A stretch of DNA of 5,739 bases from an uncultured Rhodanobacteraceae bacterium. Lineage in GTDB: Bacteria; Pseudomonadota; Gammaproteobacteria; Xanthomonadales; Ahniellaceae. The stretch is from positions 1 through 5,739 of the forward strand of contig CALMWD010000227.1 in assembly GCA_937873105.1 (NCBI GenBank), written 5' to 3'. A program made the position numbers and the translations under genes. Of the stretch, positions 1 through 4,329 are shown piece by piece. How positions within the stretch are numbered: position 1 is the first letter of the stretch; every line of letters starts with the position of its first letter. Under the pieces are notes generated by a model, which was given only the letters and a program-made list of their open reading frames with translations, did no database searches and had not been told where the DNA came from.

Positions 1-129
1 GAAGGCCAGGCGGCCAAGCAGGCGCGCAACTTCGCCCGCGCCGATGCGATCCGCAAGGAGCTCGCCGAACAAGGCATCGAGATCGAGGATACGCCCCAGG
101 GTCCGCGCTGGAAGGTCGCAGCGAAATGA
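1..129 (+). CDS. cysS: Cysteinyl-tRNA synthetase, C-terminal end (5' part outside window)
   Basis: The first frame is open from the window edge and encodes 42 residues before a TGA at 127-129. They match the C-terminal helical region of bacterial cysteinyl-tRNA synthetase: an Ala/Lys/Arg-rich helix with the pattern [10 protein letters not shown], then [10 protein letters not shown] and a Trp close to the end, like the family's GIxLEDxPQGxxWR tail. The enzyme charges tRNA-Cys with cysteine in the cytoplasm. The catalytic HIGH and KMSKS motifs and the zinc ligands lie upstream, outside the window, so only the terminus is seen. The stop overlaps the next gene's start (ATGA at 126-129), which suggests one transcript and translational coupling with sufE. 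The family call is from recognition of this short tail, but the pattern is distinctive. Confidence 0.88.
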   Translation, partial: EGQAAKQARNFARADAIRKELAEQGIEIEDTPQGPRWKVAAK

Positions 130-551
130 GCGAAATCGAACTCGACGACCCGGTCCAGCAGGAAATCGCCGAGGAATTCTCGTTCTTCGGCGACTGGAGC
201 GAGCGCTACCAGTACCTGATCGACCTCGGCCGCAAGCTGCCGCCGTTTCCCGAGGCGTGGCGCATCGAAGCGAACCGGCTGCACGGCTGCCAGTCGATGG
301 TGTGGGTGGTCTCGGAAGGTGATGCCGGCCGGCTCGTGTTCCATGCCATCAGCGACTCGTCCATCGTGTCCGGCCTGATCGCGCTGACCCTGCGCGTGTA
401 TTCGGGCCGCAGCGCCGCCGAGATCCTCGCCACCGAACCGAAGTTCATCGAGGCGATCGGGCTCGGCAAGCATCTGTCGGTCACGCGCGCGAACGGGCTG
501 GCGGCCCTGATCACCAAGATCAAGGACACCGCCGCCCGGGCACAGGCATGA
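126..551 (+). CDS. sufE: SufE family cysteine desulfuration protein
   Basis: This gene encodes 141 residues, close to the usual 135-150 for SufE/CsdE. SufE takes the persulfide sulfur from a SufS-type cysteine desulfurase and passes it to the SufBCD scaffold for Fe-S cluster assembly in the cytoplasm. The signature [10 protein letters not shown] is present, with Cys55 at the position of the persulfide-carrying cysteine (Cys51 in E. coli SufE). Around it are the family's N-terminal FxxxxDWxxRYxYLIDLG-like helix and the later [19 protein letters not shown] segment. The ATG at 126 is preferred because it overlaps the cysS stop and has GAAGG at 111-115 upstream. No sufS or sufBCD is in view; CsdE is the alternative name, since SufE and CsdE cannot be told apart from sequence and context here. 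A strong hairpin terminator begins at the stop codon. Confidence 0.93.
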   Translation: MSEIELDDPVQQEIAEEFSFFGDWSERYQYLIDLGRKLPPFPEAWRIEANRLHGCQSMVWVVSEGDAGRLVFHAISDSSIVSGLIALTLRVYSGRSAAEILATEPKFIEAIGLGKHLSVTRANGLAALITKIKDTAARAQA

Positions 552-578
552 AAAAACCCCGCCGAAGCGGGGTTTTTT
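551..578. terminator. Bidirectional intrinsic terminator between sufE and dksA
   Basis: CCCCGC (557-562), a CGAA loop (563-566) and GCGGGG (567-572) form a perfect 6-bp GC stem. It is flanked by six A (551-556) and six T (573-578), so the stem can extend to 12 bp. A read on either strand gives a GC hairpin followed by a U run, so it should stop both the cysS-sufE transcript and the convergent dksA transcript. It starts at the last base of the sufE stop codon and lies 20 bases from the dksA stop. Confidence 0.93.
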
Positions 579-598
579 CTGGCCGTGCCTGAACCGGC

Positions 599-1639
599 TT
601 ATTCGCCGATCTGGCGCTGGCGATGTTCCCAGCGTTCCTGGGCGTCGACCGTGCGCTCCGCCGTGGGGCGGGCTTCCAGACGATCCAGGCCGATCTCGTC
701 GCCGGTATCGATGCAGTAGCCGTAGTCGCCGTCGTCGATGCGCTTGAGAGCGTCGTCGATCTTGCCGATCAGCTTGCGGTAGCGGTCGCGGGTACGCAGT
801 TCCAGCGAGTTCTCGGTTTCGCGCGTCGCGCGCTCGGCTTCGTCGCCGACGTCACGCACTTCGTCGCGCAGGTTGTCGATGGTCTGCTTCGACTCCTCGA
901 CCAGTTCCTCCTTCCATTTCAGGAGCTTCTGGCGGAAGTACTCGACCTGGAGGTCGTTCATGTACGGCTCTTTCGCGCCGGGCTTGTAGCCGGCGGGAAG
1001 GTCGACGCGAACGGGCTTCTTCTTTTCCTGAATACGGGCTTGCTGCATCGGGCTCTGCTGCTTCTTCGGATTCTTGTCCACCTTGGCGGCCACGGCGACG
1101 GCCTTGCGCACGTTGGTCGCAGGCTTGGTCGCGGGCGCCGGCGCTGGCGCGGCGGGCTTGACGGGTTGTACGGCCGGTTTGGCCACCGGCGCCGGCGTGG
1201 CCGCCTTCTGGGTCGGCTTGGCTGCGGGCTTGGCGGCGGGCTTGACCACCGGCTTCGCGACGGGCTTCGCGGCCGGTTTCGGCGCGGGCTTCTTCGCGAT
1301 CGGTTTGGCTGCGGGCTTGGCCGGTGCCTTCTTCGCGACCGGCTTGGCCACCGGCTTCGCGGCCGGCTTCTTGGCGGCGGGCTTGGCGGCCGGCTTGGCG
1401 GCGGCCTTCTTGGCGGCGGGTTTGGCCGGCTTGGCGGCCGGCTTGCCCTTGCCGAGCAAGGCCTGCTTCAGCTTGCTGACCAGACCGGGCTTGCTCGCGG
1501 ACTTCGCCGCCGGCTTGGCCGCAGGCTTCTTCGCGGGGGTCTTCGCAACGGGCTTCCTGGCCGCCGGTTTTTTCGCCGGCTTGGCGGCGGGCTTCGCGGC
1601 TTTCGCCTTGGCGGCGGGCTTCTTTGCGGGTTTTGCCAT
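599..1639 (-). CDS. dksA: DksA/TraR-family RNA polymerase-binding protein with Lys/Ala/Pro-rich H1-like N-terminal tail
   Basis: The protein has 346 residues, against about 150 for E. coli DksA. Residues 1 to about 185 are Lys/Ala/Pro repeats (KPAAKPAAK, KPVAKPV), resembling histone H1 or Pseudomonas AlgP tails. They are interrupted at 51-66 by a short non-repeat segment, GLVSKLKQALLGKG. Residues 225-346 are the DksA domain: the coiled coil, then SLELRTRDRYRKLIGKIDDAL, then YGYC and RLEARPTAE. DksA binds in the RNA polymerase secondary channel and works with ppGpp. Gap-free alignment to E. coli puts Glu269 at Asp74 and Ala271 at Ala76. Of the four zinc cysteines only Cys309 remains; the others are Thr312, Thr330 and Ala333, so classical zinc binding should be lost. 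The ATG at 1639 is chosen because GGAGGT lies 9 bases upstream and the tail begins there. The same frame is open further upstream, but it runs antisense to yidD and pyrC. Confidence 0.92.
   Translation of the reverse strand: MAKPAKKPAAKAKAAKPAAKPAKKPAARKPVAKTPAKKPAAKPAAKSASKPGLVSKLKQALLGKGKPAAKPAKPAAKKAAAKPAAKPAAKKPAAKPVAKPVAKKAPAKPAAKPIAKKPAPKPAAKPVAKPVVKPAAKPAAKPTQKAATPAPVAKPAVQPVKPAAPAPAPATKPATNVRKAVAVAAKVDKNPKKQQSPMQQARIQEKKKPVRVDLPAGYKPGAKEPYMNDLQVEYFRQKLLKWKEELVEESKQTIDNLRDEVRDVGDEAERATRETENSLELRTRDRYRKLIGKIDDALKRIDDGDYGYCIDTGDEIGLDRLEARPTAERTVDAQERWEHRQRQIGE
1205..1639 (-). repeat. dksA: Degenerate short tandem repeats encoding the KPAA-type tail of dksA
   Basis: This 5' part of dksA is low-complexity DNA built from imperfect units of about 6-15 bases, such as GCCGCCAAGCCC on the coding strand. 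It encodes Lys-Pro-Ala-Ala and related words. The period is not strict: Val, Ile and Thr substitutions and the non-repeat segment at codons 51-66 break it. Similar KPAA-coding repeats in Pseudomonas algP are known to vary in length by recombination or slippage. The repeats also create long open frames on the opposite strand, which I treat as artefacts. Confidence 0.8.
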
Positions 1640-1648
1640 GATCGGACA

Positions 1649-1654
1649 ACCTCC
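1649..1654 (-). promoter_or_regulatory. Ribosome binding site of dksA (fixes the start)
   Basis: The minus strand reads GGAGGT, then 9 bases, then ATG (1639). This near-perfect Shine-Dalgarno decides the start of dksA and rules out the much longer upstream open frame. Confidence 0.85.
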
Positions 1655-1706
1655 AACCTGCTGCTTGCACACGAAATGCCGGAACCCGGCACCCCAAAGG
1701 GCGGGC

Positions 1707-1735
1707 TTTATAGCGGATGCCAGCGGCGCCCACAA
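1707..1735 (-). promoter_or_regulatory. Candidate sigma70-type promoter of dksA
   Basis: On the minus strand TTGTGG (1730-1735) is followed after exactly 17 bases by TATAAA (1707-1712), a 5/6 match to the -10 consensus. Transcription would start near 1700, giving a leader of about 60 bases before the dksA ATG. The bases just after the -10 are GCCCGCCC, a very GC-rich discriminator. Such discriminators are typical of promoters inhibited by ppGpp and DksA, so autoregulation is possible but is an inference. The -35 is weak. Confidence 0.55.
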
Positions 1736-1750
1736 CCGCGCCGACGCCGC

Positions 1751-1756
1751 TAGCAT
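1751..1756 (+). promoter_or_regulatory. Possible -10 element immediately upstream of yidD
   Basis: TAGCAT matches the -10 consensus at 4 of 6 positions and lies seven bases before the yidD ATG. If used, transcription would begin at or next to the start codon, giving a leaderless mRNA. That would fit the lack of a good Shine-Dalgarno sequence (only GGA at 1757-1759). No convincing -35 is seen. This is a weak call. Confidence 0.22.
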
Positions 1757-1762
1757 GGAACC

Positions 1763-2044
1763 ATGCTGGACCGAGTGTTGATCAAACTGCTGCGCGGGTA
1801 CAAGCGTTTCCTCAGTCCGTTGCTCGGACAGCGCTGCCGCTTCCATCCGAGCTGCTCGAACTACGCCATGACCGCGATCGAACGCCATGGCGCGATTCGC
1901 GGCGGCCTGATGGCGACGACGCGGCTGCTGCGCTGCCAGCCGCTGTGCGAGGGCGGCATGGATCCCGTGCCGGAACGCTTCACGAGGCGCTTCTGGGCAC
2001 GCAACCCGGCGGCCGACCCGCCGCCGGACGCGGCGGACGGCTAG
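1763..2044 (+). CDS. yidD: Membrane protein insertion efficiency factor YidD
   Basis: The product has 93 residues and shows the full YidD pattern. There is an amphipathic, basic N-terminus ([17 protein letters not shown]), then [25 protein letters not shown], then LLRCQP and GGMDPVP near residues 56-70. Cys25, Cys31 and Cys58 fall at the family's conserved cysteines, with a fourth at Cys62. YidD is a small protein on the inner face of the cytoplasmic membrane that assists YidC/Sec-dependent insertion. The C-terminal 23 residues, rich in Asp and Pro, go beyond the core. In many bacteria yidD sits in rpmH-rnpA-yidD-yidC; here it lies between dksA and pyrC. The start at 1763 has no strong ribosome site, but no other in-frame start would keep the conserved N-terminus. 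Confidence 0.93.
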   Translation: MLDRVLIKLLRGYKRFLSPLLGQRCRFHPSCSNYAMTAIERHGAIRGGLMATTRLLRCQPLCEGGMDPVPERFTRRFWARNPAADPPPDAADG

Positions 2045-2047
2045 AAT
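2042..2047 (+). promoter_or_regulatory. Possible -10 element of pyrC
   Basis: TAGAAT matches the -10 consensus at 5 of 6 positions. It overlaps the yidD stop codon (TAG at 2042-2044) and lies 25 bases before the pyrC ATG. It could give pyrC its own short-leader transcript besides read-through from yidD. No clear -35 is found 16-18 bases upstream, so this is tentative. Confidence 0.3.
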
Positions 2048-2072
2048 CGCGGCTCCACGAATCGAGCGACCC

Positions 2073-3416
2073 ATGAGCGAACCGCGCTGGCTGATCACGA
2101 ACGCCCTGCTGGTCAACGAAGGCCGCACGTTCCACGCCGACCTGCGCATCCGCGATGGCCGCATCGCCCGGATCGAGCGCAGCCTCGCCGCGAGCGACGA
2201 CGAAACCGTGATCGACGCCTCCGGCCTGTGGCTGCTGCCCGGCATGATCGATTCGCAGGTGCATTTCCGCGAACCCGGCCTGACGCACAAGGGCGACCTC
2301 ACCAGCGAATCGCGCGCCGCGGTGGCCGGCGGCATCACCAGCTACATGGAGATGCCGAACACGAAACCGCCGGCGGTGGACCTGGAGACGCTGGAAGCCA
2401 AGTACGCACGCGCCGCCCAGGTTTCCGCGGCGAACTATGCGTTCTATCTCGGCGCGACCAACGACAACCTCGACCAGATCCGGCGCGTGGATCCGACCCG
2501 CGTGCCCGGCCTCAAGGTGTTCATGGGGGCGTCCACCGGCAACATGCTGGTCGACGATCCCGACGTGCTCGACGCGATCTTCCGCGAAGCGCCGTGCACG
2601 ATCATCACGCACTGCGAAGACACGCCGATGATCGACGCCAACGTCGCCGCGGCGAAGGCGCGTTACGGCGACGACATCCCGGTCGAACTGCATCCCGAAC
2701 TGCGCTCGCGCGAGGCTTGCCTGAAATCGACGCGGCTGGCGCTCGACCTCGCCCGCCGGCACGGCAGCAGCCTGCACGTGCTGCACATCTCGACCGCCGA
2801 CGAACTGGCGCTGTTCGAACCCGGGCCGATCGAACGGAAGCGCATCACCGCCGAGACCTGCGTGCACTTCCTGCATTTCGACAGTCGCGACTACCTGCGC
2901 CGCGGCGCGCTGATCAAGTGCAACCCGGCGATCAAGCACGCCTCGGACCGCATCGCCATCGTCCAGGCCCTGGCCGAAGGCCGGCTCGACGTGCTGGCCA
3001 CCGACCACGCGCCGCACACGCTGAAGGAAAAGTCGCAGCATTACGGCGCCTCGCCGTCCGGCCTGCCCCTGGTCCAGCACGCCCTGCAATGCGCCCTGGA
3101 GCGCGTGTTCGACGCCGACTTCCCGCTGACCACCCTGGTCGAACGCTTCGCGCATGCGGCGGCGAAGCGTTATCGCATCCGCGACCGCGGCTTCCTGCGC
3201 GAAGGCAGCCATGCCGATCTGGTCCTGGTCGATCCGAACCGCCCGCAGTGCGTGCGCCGCGAGGACGGCCTGTCGCGCTGCGGCTGGTCGCCGTTCGAGG
3301 GCGAGACGTTTCGTTCCTCGATCCATTCGACCTTCGTCAACGGCCGTCGCGTCTGGCACGACGGCGGTTTCGACCAGTCGCCGCTGGCCATGCGCCTGGC
3401 CTTCGACGCCGCATGA
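2073..3416 (+). CDS. pyrC: Dihydroorotase (amidohydrolase superfamily, long class)
   Basis: This 447-residue cytoplasmic enzyme catalyses reversible ring closure of carbamoyl-aspartate to dihydroorotate, the third step of pyrimidine synthesis. Its length fits the long class I-like dihydroorotases rather than the E. coli PyrC type of about 350 residues. Visible motifs, in order, are QVHFREPGLTHKGD (62-75), EMPNT (93-97), GLKVFMG with Lys148 as the likely carboxylated bridging lysine, ITHCED with His180, HVLHIS with His238, and ATDHAPHT with catalytic Asp311. The usual HxH at the first metal site reads Gln62-Val-His64, so one expected His ligand is Gln; I believe this is shared by a subfamily including Bacteroidetes proteins. 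The C-terminal part (EGSHADLVLVDP, SPFEG, TFVNGRRVW) is the typical amidohydrolase beta-sandwich end. An allantoinase or hydantoinase is less likely given the REPGLTHK and TDHAPH context. The stop overlaps the next gene's start. Confidence 0.92.
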   Translation: MSEPRWLITNALLVNEGRTFHADLRIRDGRIARIERSLAASDDETVIDASGLWLLPGMIDSQVHFREPGLTHKGDLTSESRAAVAGGITSYMEMPNTKPPAVDLETLEAKYARAAQVSAANYAFYLGATNDNLDQIRRVDPTRVPGLKVFMGASTGNMLVDDPDVLDAIFREAPCTIITHCEDTPMIDANVAAAKARYGDDIPVELHPELRSREACLKSTRLALDLARRHGSSLHVLHISTADELALFEPGPIERKRITAETCVHFLHFDSRDYLRRGALIKCNPAIKHASDRIAIVQALAEGRLDVLATDHAPHTLKEKSQHYGASPSGLPLVQHALQCALERVFDADFPLTTLVERFAHAAAKRYRIRDRGFLREGSHADLVLVDPNRPQCVRREDGLSRCGWSPFEGETFRSSIHSTFVNGRRVWHDGGFDQSPLAMRLAFDAA

Positions 3417-4228
3417 TGCGCCCGCTGCTGTGCGCCCTGCTCGGCCTGGCCGGCATTGCCCACGCGTCGGCGCCGCGCACCGAACTGCCTGCCTCGACCA
3501 CGCCCGGCGGGCTCGTGATCGGACGCACGGAACCCGGAGCGATGGTGCGCTTCGAAGGCCGCGCGCTGCGCGTCGCCGAGGACGGCAGCTTCCTGTTCGG
3601 ACTCGGTCGCGACGTGGCCGGTCGCGTCGCGCTGGATGTGCGTTACCGCGATGGCGCGACGCAGACGCTGTCGATCCCGGTCCAGCCGCGCGAATTCGCG
3701 ATCGAGCGCGTCGACGGCCTGCCCGAATCGACCGTCAATCCGGACCCGAAACTCGCCCAACGCATCGCCCGCGAACAGGCGCAGGTCGCCAAGGCGCGCG
3801 AACGCAATGATGCGCGCCAGGACTACCGCTTCGGTTTCGTCTGGCCGAATACGGGGCGCATCAGCGGCGTCTACGGCAGCCAGCGCATTCTCAACGGCAC
3901 GCCGAAGAACCCGCACTACGGCGTCGACATCGCCGTCGGCACCGGCACGCCCATCCACGCCCCCGCGGGCGGCATCGTCAGCTTCGTCGCGAAAGACCTC
4001 TACCTGACCGGCGGCACCGTCGTCATCGACCACGGCCATGGCCTGTCCAGCGTGTTCGTGCATATGAGCCGCATCGACGTGAAGCCCGAGCAACGCGTCG
4101 AGCAAGGCGCCGTCATCGGCGCCGTCGGCGCCACCGGCCGAGCCACCGGCCCGCACCTGCACTGGGGCATGAACTGGTTCGACACCCGCCTCGACCCGCA
4201 ACTCGTTGTCGGGCCGATGCCGAGATAG
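3413..4228 (+). CDS. Secreted M23 (LytM/lysostaphin-type) metallopeptidase
   Basis: The product has 271 residues. The N-terminus MMRPLLCALLGLAGIAHASA looks like a Sec signal peptide with likely cleavage after Ala18 or Ala20. Cys7 is too early to be a lipobox cysteine. Residues 30-100 are a beta-rich domain of unknown role, and 108-135 a charged helix. Residues 145-265 are the M23 domain: GRISGVYGSQR, HYGVD with zinc ligands His168 and Asp172, FVHMS with His217, and HLHWG with His248 and zinc ligand His250, matching the LytM set. It probably cleaves peptide cross-bridges of peptidoglycan in the periplasm. All key residues are present, so it should be an active enzyme rather than an EnvC/NlpD-like activator; its exact substrate is unknown. 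The ATG at 3413 overlaps the pyrC stop as ATGA; the adjacent ATG at 3416 would remove only one residue. A REP-type repeat begins two bases after the stop. Confidence 0.88.
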   Translation: MMRPLLCALLGLAGIAHASAPRTELPASTTPGGLVIGRTEPGAMVRFEGRALRVAEDGSFLFGLGRDVAGRVALDVRYRDGATQTLSIPVQPREFAIERVDGLPESTVNPDPKLAQRIAREQAQVAKARERNDARQDYRFGFVWPNTGRISGVYGSQRILNGTPKNPHYGVDIAVGTGTPIHAPAGGIVSFVAKDLYLTGGTVVIDHGHGLSSVFVHMSRIDVKPEQRVEQGAVIGAVGATGRATGPHLHWGMNWFDTRLDPQLVVGPMPR

Positions 4229-4230
4229 GG

Positions 4231-4313
4231 AATCGCGGGGCGGAGCCCGCTCCCACAAGAGCCAAGGCGATAGTGTCTGGAGCTGTTGTGGGAGCGGGCT
4301 CCGCCCCGCGATT
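4231..4313. repeat. REPIN-like element: two REP-type arms in inverted orientation
   Basis: Two perfect 28-base inverted arms, 4231-4258 and 4286-4313, flank a 27-base spacer. Each arm carries the word GTGGGAGCGGGCTCCGCC or its complement and can fold on its own (GCGGG pairing with CCCGC). This is the architecture of REP doublets (REPINs) in Pseudomonas and relatives, which are moved by RAYT (TnpA-REP) transposases. The element lies between two convergent genes, 2 bases after the M23 stop and 16 bases before the folE2 stop, a usual site for such elements. No transposase is in the window. Its class is inferred from structure and sequence style; copy number cannot be seen here. Confidence 0.78.
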
Positions 4314-4316
4314 TTT
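4231..4316 (+). terminator. Possible rho-independent terminator for the yidD-pyrC-M23 transcript, formed by the REP doublet
   Basis: The 28-bp inverted arms can form a very stable hairpin in plus-strand RNA. It ends in a run of five T (4312-4316), so it could stop transcription leaving the M23 gene. On the minus strand the hairpin is followed by ATTCCC and not a T run, so it would be a poorer terminator for folE2. The 27-base loop is longer than in classical terminators. Confidence 0.45.
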
Positions 4317-4329
4317 CCCGACTCTGGCC

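Noticed and set aside
44..322. Plus-strand frame of 92 codons across the cysS-sufE junction
   Set aside because: It is an Arg/Pro-rich out-of-frame reading of two recognised genes, with no ribosome site.
1640..1762. tRNA or small RNA gene in the dksA-yidD intergenic region
   Set aside because: No cloverleaf or T-loop motif is present; the short GCCGGGTTCCGGC-type palindrome (near 1681-1693) has no T run and lies in the dksA leader.
623..1781. Long plus-strand open frames (376 and 235 codons) rich in Gly, Leu, Arg or Ala, one resembling a membrane protein
   Set aside because: They lie antisense to the KPAA repeat DNA of dksA. Their composition is the mirror of the repeats, they have no family motif or ribosome site, and the minus-strand frame ends in a clear DksA domain.
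1640..2338. Upstream extension of the dksA frame to 579 residues
   Set aside because: The extra 233 residues run antisense to yidD and pyrC, both solid genes, and the strong Shine-Dalgarno sequence before 1639 marks the real start.
1980..3359. Minus-strand frame of 459 codons opposite pyrC
   Set aside because: It is a GC-rich shadow of pyrC with no recognisable motifs; the plus frame holds every dihydroorotase motif.
2228..3412. Upstream extension of the M23 peptidase frame inside pyrC
   Set aside because: This part is an Arg/Pro/Ala-rich out-of-frame reading of pyrC. The signal peptide begins at 3413 where the ATGA overlap lies.
3413..3440. Lipoprotein signal (Cys7 in PLLCALL) at the start of the M23 protein
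   Set aside because: The cysteine is only seven residues from the start, before the hydrophobic core; a lipobox should follow the core. AHA or ASA cleavage fits better.
4231..4313. Start of a CRISPR array or an insertion sequence end
   Set aside because: There are only two copies, in inverted orientation with a 27-base loop, no further repeats, no transposase frame and no target duplication that I can see.
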